Assembly: GCA_024742275.1 (NCBI GenBank)
Contig: JANSYS010000032.1
Coordinates: forward strand, 1 to 37,479
Source of the DNA: Alphaproteobacteria bacterium
GTDB taxonomy: Bacteria; Pseudomonadota; Alphaproteobacteria; Thalassobaculales; Thalassobaculaceae
Length of the DNA stretch: 37,479 bases
Direction of reading: 5' to 3'
Position numbers and translations under genes: made by a program. The notes below the pieces were generated by a model, which made no database searches, was not told the origin of the DNA, and saw nothing but the letters and a program-made list of their open reading frames with translations. Shown here in pieces: positions 7,568-14,470 of this stretch (position 1 is its first letter; each line of letters opens with the position of its first letter).

Positions 7568-8632
7568 TCACCGGTCGGGCGAGGTCAAGCGCTGCAACTG
7601 TGCGGCCGCAAACGGAGACTGCTCGAGACTGCGGGACAGCCGCTCCCGCCATCGGGGGCCACGATCCATCGCGTCCTCGTAGGCCTCCAGCAGGTCCGTC
7701 GGCCGATCCTCCGCGAGAACGGAGATCATGAGGTCCGCCTGCAGTCGATCCTTCCGTGCCTTCAGGCTTTCCGGACCCTCCCGGCGACGGTCGGCCACGA
7801 TCAGCTTGTGAATGGCGAACCGCTCCGGGCGGGGAAGCTGAGCGAGAATCCCGTCGCGATAGACGGCCGCGACCTGGATCGGGTCGGCGATCAGAAAATT
7901 CAGATAGTGCAGGGATTGCGCGCTGACGCCGAGGGCGGCGAGCTCGCGGAGCCCCTCCTCCGCATCGAAGCTCGGCGCCAGAAATTCCACGAGCGTCTGG
8001 CTGCGGGTTTGACGCCAGCGCCAAACCCGACCGGCGTCCAGATCCGGCACCGGATCGAACTTGAAGTCGCGAAGAACGTCCCCGATCGTCGGCAGGACGC
8101 TCTCGCCCATCGCGAGGGACAGCTTCTCGAAACTCGCGATATCAATGTCGTTGGTGATCGCTGCCTGGTCCAGGGTCAGCTTCAGGCCGAGCTCGCCCTC
8201 ATAGACGCGGAATCCCGTCGTCCCCACCAGAACGCCGCCCAGGCGGAACACCCCTGCCCGCTCGAACGCGGCCAGCAGGCTGCCCGTTGCGCTGTCGAGC
8301 CCCAGAAATCGCTCGCTTCGAAGCAGCCTGACGAGCCGCGCGCGCTCCCGACGACGGTCCTCGCGCTCCGCTTTCAGGGTCTCGTGCCGATCGATCCGCC
8401 GGAGCAGCTCTTCCGACTCTTCGCCGAGATACCGCTCCTTCGTCTCCAGGCCGATCCGGTAGCGGTCGTACCAATACGTTCGGGTACCGCGGCTTCTTGG
8501 GGTCGGTGTCCCCTTGATACGGGACACCGCCTCGTCGAGCAGCAAGGAGACGAGATCATGATAGGCCGCAAGAGCGGTCGCCGAGTGCCGGCGGATGGGT
8601 GGAGCAGCCTCTGCCATTGGCGTGCCACGCAT
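7568..8632 (-). CDS. GSU2403-type nucleotidyltransferase-fold protein
   Basis: A 354-residue protein resembling the GSU2403 (NTP_transf_8) family. After a charged helical N-terminus (about 60-115) comes the nucleotidyltransferase core: Gly-Gly-Val-Leu-Val-Gly-Thr-Thr-Gly-Phe at about 132-141, then the metal-binding Asp-Ile-Asp in Thr-Asn-Asp-Ile-Asp-Ile-Ala at about 162-168. The rest is mostly helical with a conserved-looking Arg-Phe-Ala-Ile-His-Lys-Leu segment near 275. The substrate is unknown for the family as I know it. The listed ATG at 8632 falls inside an inverted repeat; ATG at 8617 (Met-Ala-Glu-Ala) is an equally possible start. The dyads upstream suggest self-regulation. Its position beside repA suggests a plasmid maintenance or defence role, which is inference. 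Confidence 0.75.
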   Translation of the reverse strand: MRGTPMAEAAPPIRRHSATALAAYHDLVSLLLDEAVSRIKGTPTPRSRGTRTYWYDRYRIGLETKERYLGEESEELLRRIDRHETLKAEREDRRRERARLVRLLRSERFLGLDSATGSLLAAFERAGVFRLGGVLVGTTGFRVYEGELGLKLTLDQAAITNDIDIASFEKLSLAMGESVLPTIGDVLRDFKFDPVPDLDAGRVWRWRQTRSQTLVEFLAPSFDAEEGLRELAALGVSAQSLHYLNFLIADPIQVAAVYRDGILAQLPRPERFAIHKLIVADRRREGPESLKARKDRLQADLMISVLAEDRPTDLLEAYEDAMDRGPRWRERLSRSLEQSPFAAAQLQRLTSPDR

Positions 8633-8699
8633 TGATTTTTCTGCGTGGCAAAATACCGCGCCTCAGTGTACCACGCAAAAACTATTTCGCGTGGTACAC
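8623..8699. promoter_or_regulatory. Two tandem inverted repeats upstream of the nucleotidyltransferase gene
   Basis: Repeat A is TGCCACGCA (8623-8631) and TGCGTGGCA (8642-8650), with a 10-base spacer. Repeat B is GTGTACCACGC (8666-8676) and GCGTGGTACAC (8689-8699), with a 12-base spacer. All four arms share the half-site GCGTGG[CT]A. They overlap the start region of the nucleotidyltransferase gene, as expected for an autoregulatory operator. Confidence 0.6.
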
Positions 8700-8799
8700 G
8701 GGCCGGCGACGAGAACAAGCTTGGATATTCCCTGCGATAGCAGCCTCAAATAGATCCCCGCTGAGGATGCCGTCGAATCCGCGGCGTCCTCATCGGCGC

Positions 8800-9912
8800 C
8801 TAACGGCCCTCCTCGATCCCCGCATCGACCAGGGCGACGGCGAGCGCGGCCGGATCGTCGGCCAGGGCCCGGTCCGGTTCGGGGTTTCCAAGCTCTTTCG
8901 CCTTGCGCTTCAGCCGGTCGAAGAAGGCCAGCCGACCGGTGAAACCGCGCGTTCGAAGTTCTTTGGTCAAGCCTGGATAACGCGCGTCCCTGACCGGAAG
9001 GTCGATCACCTCACCGCCTTCGGATTTTTGGGTCGGCTCTTTGCGGGTGAACACCACGAGCACCCGCGCCAGATCGTTCTGAGATCGCCGCTTCGCGCCC
9101 GGGCGAAGCTGCTCGACAATCCGAAAGCGGTACTCCGGCAGCGGATCCTCGGCTTCCAGCTTGATCAATGCCGAAAGGAAGTGGGTCAGCCGGCCCCGAT
9201 CTCCGATCCGGGCTTGAAGCTTAGGCAGCCGGATCTGCCAACGATCCTGATTTCCCACATGCACTCGCGCCAGGTCGTACAACCGCCTCGGAATTGGCTC
9301 CAGGTCGAAATAGGCCTTCGCATAGGTGAGGATCTTTCGATCTTTCACGATTGCATTGAACAGCCATTTTCCCACGGTGACGCGGACGTGGCTGATCCGC
9401 TTCTTCCCCCCGGAGGTTCTGTAGCGGATGCCGGTACCGGATCGCTCGAACCATTCGAACCAGCCATCGGCGCCGATCGTCTCATCGTCGATCGTCACCT
9501 CGATGTTCGTCGAGATCGTGGAGCTGGTCAGCCGGTCCAGCATCGCCTTGAACCGCTCGTAACTCCGGGCGTCGGTCGACCGGCCGGCGACGCGGAGAAA
9601 GTCGTGGACGCTGAAATTCACGACACGGTCCTCGTCGCTGCCGTTCAGGCGCCCGTCGTCCATGCGCTGGGCGATGACCGTCGCTACGTACAGCACCAGG
9701 TCCTTGTCGTAGATCGTGGGCACGCCGCTACCGTCGGCGGCGCGCACGGCGATCTTCACGCCGAGCTCGGGATCCTCGAACTCAATTCGTGACTTGAGAG
9801 CCCTCTTGTCGAGATCGAAGAAGGGATAGGCCATGATGTTGCGCTCGCCCTTGATCGCGCCGACGAGCGGGCCGTCGAGCTGCAGCGGCAGTTGGCTTGC
9901 TGACTTGGACAT
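8800..9912 (-). CDS. repA: Plasmid replication initiator RepA (RPA family)
   Basis: A 370-residue initiator that would bind the neighbouring iterons and open the plasmid origin. Near the N-terminus (about residues 23-60) it has Glu-Arg-Asn-Ile-Met-Ala-Tyr-Pro-Phe-Phe-Asp-Leu and a Leu/Lys/Arg stretch typical of 'replication initiator protein A' proteins. It continues with the conserved Tyr-Asp-Lys-Asp-Leu-Val-Leu-Tyr block near 70 and a winged-helix-rich middle (about 95-270). The start ATG at 9912 has AGGA about 8 bases upstream. A 7-bp inverted repeat TGTGGTC/GACCACA lies at 9922-9928 and 9943-9949, just upstream, and may be an autoregulatory site. The iteron array begins about 60 bases beyond the start. 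Confidence 0.88.
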   Translation of the reverse strand: MSKSASQLPLQLDGPLVGAIKGERNIMAYPFFDLDKRALKSRIEFEDPELGVKIAVRAADGSGVPTIYDKDLVLYVATVIAQRMDDGRLNGSDEDRVVNFSVHDFLRVAGRSTDARSYERFKAMLDRLTSSTISTNIEVTIDDETIGADGWFEWFERSGTGIRYRTSGGKKRISHVRVTVGKWLFNAIVKDRKILTYAKAYFDLEPIPRRLYDLARVHVGNQDRWQIRLPKLQARIGDRGRLTHFLSALIKLEAEDPLPEYRFRIVEQLRPGAKRRSQNDLARVLVVFTRKEPTQKSEGGEVIDLPVRDARYPGLTKELRTRGFTGRLAFFDRLKRKAKELGNPEPDRALADDPAALAVALVDAGIEEGR

Positions 9913-9973
9913 GGCACATCCTGTGGTCGTCGCTCACAGTTTGACCACATATCGGTGGCTTTCAACATCGGAT

Positions 9974-10535
9974 GTTCATGCCTTGAGCGCCTTGGTGCGA
10001 AAGAATCGGCCCCTAGGGACCTCAAGGCACGAACGGAGAAAAGCGCCGAGGCGCCCTATTTCCGAAACAGTCGGTTCGTGACGGTTCCAGTCCGCCATTG
10101 TCAGCAAGTCTAAACTCCGGCATTACGCCGTGGAACCAAGAGGGAACGAATTCGTGCTTTGATCACCTTATCGAATCGAGGGAGGTCAAATCGGTCCTAC
10201 ACCAGAGCGACAGCAAGGCTTTCAAGGCACGAATCGGAAACAGGAATGGGTCGCGTATCCGTCTCTTAGGCGGTCAAAGCATGAATTCTGGAGATGTAGC
10301 GGCTGAGAATCGTGCTTTGAGGGCCTAGAGGCTCGGTAGGTTCGTGTTCTGACCGCCCTATCGGTCGGGTCTTGAAGGCCTAGGGTTCATGCGCTGACGG
10401 CTCATCGTTCATGTCCTGTGACCCTTAGATGACAATAACGCATTGTTAAAAATGCTTTATTTGGCACAGTAACACTCTTTAACTCTGTAAATATTCTCTA
10501 ACTAGGAGCAGTGGATTCGTGCTTTGAAGGTCTAA
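9974..10535. other. Candidate plasmid origin oriV: iterons plus AT-rich region
   Basis: About 11 copies of a degenerate iteron, consensus TTCRTGCYTTGANNNCCTA, occur here. Forward copies start at 9975, 10075 (weak), 10151, 10309, 10341, 10386, 10408 and 10516. Reverse-strand copies lie at 10014-10033, 10214-10233 and 10267-10286. An AT-rich stretch at 10428-10504, between the tenth and eleventh iterons, is a good candidate for the unwinding element. This fits an iteron-controlled origin served by the adjacent RepA. I see no convincing gene here. Confidence 0.75.
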
Positions 10536-10717
10536 CGCCCATTGCCATCGCATGCATTGGCGCATCCGCCCGGTGATGACGACCAGTAGGGTTGGAGAGA
10601 TGGTTCCCTCTCGTCCATATCTGTCAGGCTGGGACGGTCCGCCCCCATCGCCGCCGGTTCGCGAACGCGCTTCAGCGGTCGTTTGCTGCCTTCTGCCGGT
10701 CTGGTAAGAGCCTGTCC

Positions 10718-11209
10718 ATGAGCGCAAACCCCGATCTTTCAGCACCCTTCTGGCACGTCCGGCGTCTCGGCCAAGGCGACGCGCGGCGCCTAGCGGATCT
10801 CAACAGCCTGTTCGCCTTCGTGTTCAAGGACACCGAAAGCTACGCATGCGCTCCGCCGAGTCAAGCGTATCTGGACCGGTTGCTGGCCGACGAAACCTTC
10901 ATCGCGATCGCGGCGCTCGAACAGGACGTCCCGATCGGTGGACTGGTAGCCTATTGCCTGCGGAAATTCGAGCAGGCCCGGGGCGAGGTCTATATCTATG
11001 ACCTGGCCGTGGCCCCACATCGCCGCCGCCGAGGAGTCGCGACAGAGATGATCCGCCGGCTCCAGCCGATTGCGCGGGATCTCGGGGCCTGGGTGATCTT
11101 CGTGCAGGCTGACCCGGGCGACGATCCGGCTATCGCGCTTTATGAGACGCTGGGCGAGCAGGAGACCGTCCTGCATTTCGACATTCAGGTCCGACCGAAG
11201 CCCGGCTGA
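10718..11209 (+). CDS. AAC(3)-I-like aminoglycoside N-acetyltransferase (GNAT fold)
   Basis: A 163-residue GNAT acetyltransferase that would transfer acetyl from acetyl-CoA to an amine. It closely resembles AAC(3)-I enzymes as I remember them: Thr-Phe-Ile-Ala-Ile-Ala-Ala-Leu-Glu-Gln, Ala-Tyr-x-Leu-x-Lys-Phe-Glu-Gln-Ala-Arg-x-Glu-x-Tyr-Ile-Tyr-Asp-Leu-Ala-Val, the acetyl-CoA loop Arg-Arg-Arg-Arg-Gly-Val-Ala-Thr, and Val-Gln-Ala-Asp-x-Gly-Asp-Asp-Pro-Ala-x-Ala-Leu-Tyr near the C-terminus. I chose ATG at 10718 because the family length is about 155-175 residues; the frame is open back to 10592. It stands alone beside the origin with no integron attC-like site seen. Gentamicin-type resistance is inferred; substrate range cannot be read from sequence. 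Confidence 0.82.
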   Translation: MSANPDLSAPFWHVRRLGQGDARRLADLNSLFAFVFKDTESYACAPPSQAYLDRLLADETFIAIAALEQDVPIGGLVAYCLRKFEQARGEVYIYDLAVAPHRRRRGVATEMIRRLQPIARDLGAWVIFVQADPGDDPAIALYETLGEQETVLHFDIQVRPKPG

Positions 11210-11409
11210 TGATCTTAATCTACACTAAGTCTGCCATCGAAAGTGAGGTGTAGGCGCCGCCGATCAAGGTTGGGGAATTACCCCAGTCCAAGCTCAACAA
11301 CGCTTCTCCAGAGCCGTTCGCGGACAGAATCCGGTCGAGAACAGTCTGCGATGTGGAGCCTTTGGTGCGGGATCCGGAATACAACTAAAAATCGATTCCA
11401 AGAGTCTGC

Positions 11410-11697
11410 CTACGGGCCCTCTGTTCGGTTTGGCATGCGAGTCCGATCCACTATGATTCTTGTTTCCTCAAGCATAATGCGCGTGAAGTATTCAACGATG
11501 TAGACCCTCACGGCGGATGTGTGAGTCTGTCCGGTTTTCGTCAACTCGACTGCTTTTTCCACTTCCTTATGAATGTTGCTGTGTTCCCAGCGCGCTATGT
11601 TGTGAAGCGCTCGCCACATCGTTGGCTCTAAGCGCATTGATGTGCGTAGTCCCTGAACACGCACGTTTTTTGATTGCAGGTAGCTCATCTCGCTCAT
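11410..11697 (-). CDS. Ribbon-helix-helix (RHH_4-type) protein
   Basis: A protein of about 95 residues from ATG at 11697 (ATG at 11688 is an alternative). The core reads Gly-Leu-Arg-Thr-Ser-Met-Arg-Leu-Glu-Pro, then Trp-Arg-Ala-Leu, Ile-Ala, His-Lys-Glu-Val, and Thr-Ser-Ala-Val-Arg-Val-Tyr-Ile-Val-Glu-Tyr. This is the layout of RHH_4 proteins common in alphaproteobacteria: a beta strand, two helices, then a Ser-Ala-Val-Arg-Val helix. Such proteins are small DNA-binding or regulatory proteins. It has no operon partner. The Arg-to-Met in the strand and the lack of a strong ribosome binding site make activity uncertain. Confidence 0.6.
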   Translation of the reverse strand: MSEMSYLQSKNVRVQGLRTSMRLEPTMWRALHNIARWEHSNIHKEVEKAVELTKTGQTHTSAVRVYIVEYFTRIMLEETRIIVDRTRMPNRTEGP

Positions 11698-12197
11698 GTA
11701 AATGAGTACAGGCGGACTCGTCAAGATTGAAAAACGTGATTTTAATGTCTCCCGCCCCCCCAAGGAGAGCGATTGCCGCGCGCCCATTCATCGTTATCAG
11801 CCGCCCCGCGAGTTTTGGCGTATTGAGGGTCCTGTCGCCCACTGCCGGAACACAGCGTTCGGCGGGCTTTCCCCGTCAGACGGCGGCGCACATGATGGGA
11901 AGACGGTCGCCCAACCAGAAGAGCGCGAAAAAGCGATCGATCTGACTTGTGAGCGCCGGCTGCAGTCTAAAACGTCACTTTGCCCGGGTCTTAACGCTTC
12001 GGCCTGGCAACTTTGCGACGCTGACTGCATGCTGGAAAAGGCAATCTAAATCCAGCATGGCCCTACCGCCTCGACGGGCCGGTTCAGCGCCGCCAGACCA
12101 GGAATGGACACGCGCGGCACCCGCCCTTTCAAGCCCCCTCCTCCCGCCTTTCCGCTACCGATAGCAATTGGCGCAGAGTCCAGGCTTGACCGATGGG
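11698..12197. other. Stretch without a recognisable gene
   Basis: Open frames exist on both strands (for example 11702-12049 on plus), but none has a ribosome binding site, family motif or convincing composition. The stretch may be remnant DNA from old insertions; I see no repeats or terminal inverted repeats. Confidence 0.4.
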
Positions 12198-12560
12198 TTA
12201 CCTGTTGCGGTCTCGGTCCATGTGAACGAGGTGTTCGAGATAGTCGGCGACCGAGTCGAAGCCCTGCGCCCTTTCGATCATCTCCGCGTGTAGTTCCGGC
12301 GTCACTTTGATGTTCAATTGCTTGGTGCGGCCTTTTGCACGCAGTTTCCGCCCGTCGACCTTCGCTTCCGGAGTCCTGGGAGTGAAGCCGGCGCGAACGG
12401 CGACCGTGGCGGCGACGCCGGGATCCGGTCTTGAGGGTATAGCAGGAGGTTTGGAGGGCGGCTTCTCGGCCTGAATCGGCTTCGGCCTGTCGGGCACGGC
12501 GGCATTGGCTATACCGGAGAAATCGAGTCCGACACGACGCGGCGGATGATCATGCGACAT
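12198..12560 (-). CDS. Small ribbon-helix-helix partner of ParA (candidate centromere-binding protein)
   Basis: A 120-residue protein whose gene overlaps the 3' end of parA by 11 bases and has a strong GGGAGG ribosome binding site before ATG at 12560. Residues 1-75 are Pro/Ala/Arg-rich and probably disordered. Residues about 80-115 form a ribbon-helix-helix: a Lys-Gln-Leu-Asn-Ile-Lys-Val strand, Thr-Pro-Glu-Leu-His-Ala-Glu-Met helix and Ser-Val-Ala-Asp-Tyr-Leu-Glu-His-Leu helix. This matches small ParB-type partners (ParG/omega-like) that bind short repeats upstream of parA and stimulate its ATPase. The repeat array at 13289-13445 is the obvious binding target. Function is inferred from gene order and fold. 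Confidence 0.72.
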   Translation of the reverse strand: MSHDHPPRRVGLDFSGIANAAVPDRPKPIQAEKPPSKPPAIPSRPDPGVAATVAVRAGFTPRTPEAKVDGRKLRAKGRTKQLNIKVTPELHAEMIERAQGFDSVADYLEHLVHMDRDRNR

Positions 12561-13272
12561 CCTTTGCCTCCCTGCCCGTCTGCGCCGAGCCGCTCAGCCG
12601 ATCGATCAGTTCCTGCGCCACCGCGAGGGCGTTCTCGACGGCGGTGTCGGGTTTGCTCACGAGATCGGGGGTCAGTTCGTGGAGCGCCATGCCGACTTGA
12701 AAGATGGTTCGGAACGCGGCGCGTTCATAGAGCCGGGTATCGAAGACCGGAATTTGATTGTCGACCAGGGTTTGCTCGATGTGAGCGAGGTCGCGCGGCC
12801 GGATTGCGGGATTGACACGCGTGAACACGACGGAAAAGGGTATCTGACGGCGGTAGGCCTTTGCGTTCTGCTGGATCAGGCCGATCACCCGTGCCGCCTG
12901 GTCGGCGTCCAGTTGGCTGCCCTGTAGGGGGATGAGAACGAAGTCGCTCTGTCCCACCGCATAGCTGACGGCCACGCTCGCCGTGCCTTCCAGGTCGATG
13001 AGGACGAAGTCGTGGGTCCCATGGGCGGCGTCGATCTTGTCGACGATATTCGTTTCGCTGACGTCGCCGTCCACGGCGAGATTGTCGAGGGCTCCGGCCC
13101 CCTCACTTCCTCGATCCGCCGCACGAGCGGCCCAGGTCTTGATCGGTCGATTTGGATCCGCGTCAAGGATCAGGACCGACTTTCCCGCTTTGGCGATCGC
13201 TTGGGCCAAAACGAGGCAGAGGGTCGTTTTTCCGGCTCCGCCTTTGGAGTTCGCGATGCTGATGATGGGCAC
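12550..13272 (-). CDS. parA: ParA-type plasmid partition ATPase
   Basis: A 240-residue P-loop ATPase that would segregate the plasmid. The deviant Walker A Lys-Gly-Gly-Ala-Gly-Lys-Thr-Thr lies at about residues 9-16, the A' motif at Val-Leu-Ile-Leu-Asp-Ala-Asp-Pro-Asn, and Walker B at Asp-Phe-Val-Leu-Ile-Asp-Leu-Glu-Gly. It is a short ParA without an N-terminal HTH, as in type Ib systems whose partner is a small RHH protein. I chose GTG at 13272 because TGGAGG (13279-13284) sits 6 bases upstream and the protein then begins Met-Pro-Ile-Ile-Ser-Ile-Ala-Asn-Ser-Lys-Gly-Gly. An upstream TTG or ATG start would run into the repeat array. Confidence 0.9.
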   Translation of the reverse strand: MPIISIANSKGGAGKTTLCLVLAQAIAKAGKSVLILDADPNRPIKTWAARAADRGSEGAGALDNLAVDGDVSETNIVDKIDAAHGTHDFVLIDLEGTASVAVSYAVGQSDFVLIPLQGSQLDADQAARVIGLIQQNAKAYRRQIPFSVVFTRVNPAIRPRDLAHIEQTLVDNQIPVFDTRLYERAAFRTIFQVGMALHELTPDLVSKPDTAVENALAVAQELIDRLSGSAQTGREAKDVA

Positions 13273-13288
13273 GGGTAGCCTCCAGGTA

Positions 13289-13445
13289 GATATCTGGTAG
13301 CCGATATCCATAAGGTATCGGGTTTATGGTATATACCGGATAGCATAAAGATATGCGATATCCAAGAGGTACCCGATATAATTAGGGTATGCGGTACCAT
13401 AAAGATACCAAGTATCGGATAGCTACCAGGTACCGGTAAGATATC
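13289..13445. repeat. Candidate parS centromere: 17 phased GRTAYC-like hexamers
   Basis: Hexamers fitting G[AG]TA[TCG]C (some with one mismatch) start at 13289, 13296, 13303, 13314, 13328, 13339, 13350, 13357, 13368, 13375, 13386, 13393, 13404, 13411, 13418, 13429 and 13440. Every interval is 7, 11 or 14 bases. The array lies immediately upstream of parA, where short RHH partition proteins usually bind, so it is probably both centromere and parA operator. Confidence 0.75.
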
Positions 13446-13508
13446 GGCTAGGCGCGCAGTCCCTAAACCATTTCAAGCCGTGCGGGCGCTGGGGTGACCA
13501 GACGCAAG

Positions 13509-14342
13509 TCAGCAGTCAATCAACGCGTTGACCAACGCCACCCTCCCGGTTTCTCGGGCCCCTTTCCACCGGCACAGACCGGCCGCCTCCAGGCGGCAGA
13601 GGTAGTCGTGAGCGGCTTTCCGGGAGATCCCGGCTTCGACGGAGAGCGCCGCAGCGGTGGTGAGCGGGCGACCGCAGAGCGCGTCGACGACCCGGGTCCG
13701 CGCCCGATCCCGTGGTCCGTCCAGCGCGGCAGCGATCCGTTCGATGCCGTGCTCGCCCTCCACCAGCCGATATCGGGACCGCTCGGCGGCGCCGCCCAGG
13801 ACGGCGGCAAGCCAGACCAGCTGTTCGCGATCGCCGCCGGCGGGGGAGGGGAGGTCGCGCAACGACGCGGCCATGCAGAGATCCGGGCTTTCGGTCCACC
13901 CGACCTCGCGCACGGCCCACGCCATCACCACGGCGGACCAGAGCCGTCGCGGGTCGCTGTCGTTGAGAGACTCCACCTGGCGCAGCCAGGCCTCGTCGTC
14001 ACCGGACGTCCTGTGATCCGGATCGGCCTCGACCCCGAGCAGGAGGGGTGCGGGAAGTTCCGCCTCGAGCACAAGGCGACGCGCTTCCAGAAGCCGGGCG
14101 AGGGCAGGGGCATCGAGCGCGAGGATGCTGCGGATGTCGTCGATCAGGGATCGGATGGCCAGGACCCGCGGATCCCGATCGCGCTCGGCCGGCCATTCCG
14201 ACGGGTCGCGATCGAGGTGCATGAGGGCGGTTTCAAGGCTTGGGGTGTTCGGATCGTCAAGGGCGCGGAGGGCTCTCAAAGCTCGAAGTCCGGTCCCGAC
14301 CGGTCCGACGACGCGGGAATGGGTTCGCTCGAGGTCGGCCAG
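13509..14342 (-). CDS. Winged-HTH protein of the DUF1403/ScpB cluster, 5' end disrupted
   Basis: The frame encodes about 277 residues if read from CTG at 14340-14342, or 256 from TTG at 14279; no ATG or GTG start exists upstream in frame. Codons upstream of 14279 look like genuine protein (Leu-Ala-Asp-Leu-Glu-Arg-Thr-His-Ser-Arg-Val-Val), so the original start appears to have been cut off where the transposon begins at about 14345. The C-terminal 55 residues form a winged helix (Leu-Thr-Thr-Ala-Ala-Ala-Leu-Ser ... Ser-Arg-Lys-Ala-Ala-His-Asp-Tyr-Leu-Arg-Leu-Glu). Without the transposon it would directly follow scpB. It resembles the HTH proteins (RHE_PE00001-like) that accompany ScpB and DUF1403 in rhizobial plasmids; that match is from memory and moderate. 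Confidence 0.6.
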   Translation of the reverse strand: MADLERTHSRVVGPVGTGLRALRALRALDDPNTPSLETALMHLDRDPSEWPAERDRDPRVLAIRSLIDDIRSILALDAPALARLLEARRLVLEAELPAPLLLGVEADPDHRTSGDDEAWLRQVESLNDSDPRRLWSAVVMAWAVREVGWTESPDLCMAASLRDLPSPAGGDREQLVWLAAVLGGAAERSRYRLVEGEHGIERIAAALDGPRDRARTRVVDALCGRPLTTAAALSVEAGISRKAAHDYLCRLEAAGLCRWKGARETGRVALVNALIDC

Positions 14343-14344
14343 GA

Positions 14345-14449
14345 TGTCGTTTTCCGCTGAAATTCAGCGCCGGAAAAATTGCCAAAAGCACATAGAAATC
14401 ATAATATTTCTTCTGCTGATTAGCAGTTGAACGCATTCATTCAGCTGAA
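14345..14449. repeat. Transposon left-end repeats (GCTGA motifs)
   Basis: Three short dyads containing GCTGA lie between the presumed left end and tniA: CGCTGAA-A-TTCAGCG (14355-14369), CTGCT-GATT-AGCAG (14413-14426) and TTCAGCTGAA (14440-14449). Tn7/Tn5053-type ends carry several transposase-binding repeats, so these may be TniA sites or a tniA operator. Confidence 0.4.
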
Positions 14450-14470
14450 TCCTTTCACGAGGACGAGCGA

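Noticed and set aside
10098..10328. 76-residue ORF in the iteron region
   Set aside because: It runs through iterons in both orientations and has no supporting features; the region is better explained as the origin.
11702..12049. 115-residue plus-strand ORF
   Set aside because: No ribosome binding site, no family motif and unremarkable composition; not enough to call a gene.
13289..13445. CRISPR or minisatellite suspected from dense short repeats
   Set aside because: The units are only six bases with 1-8 base gaps, directly upstream of parA; a partition site fits far better.
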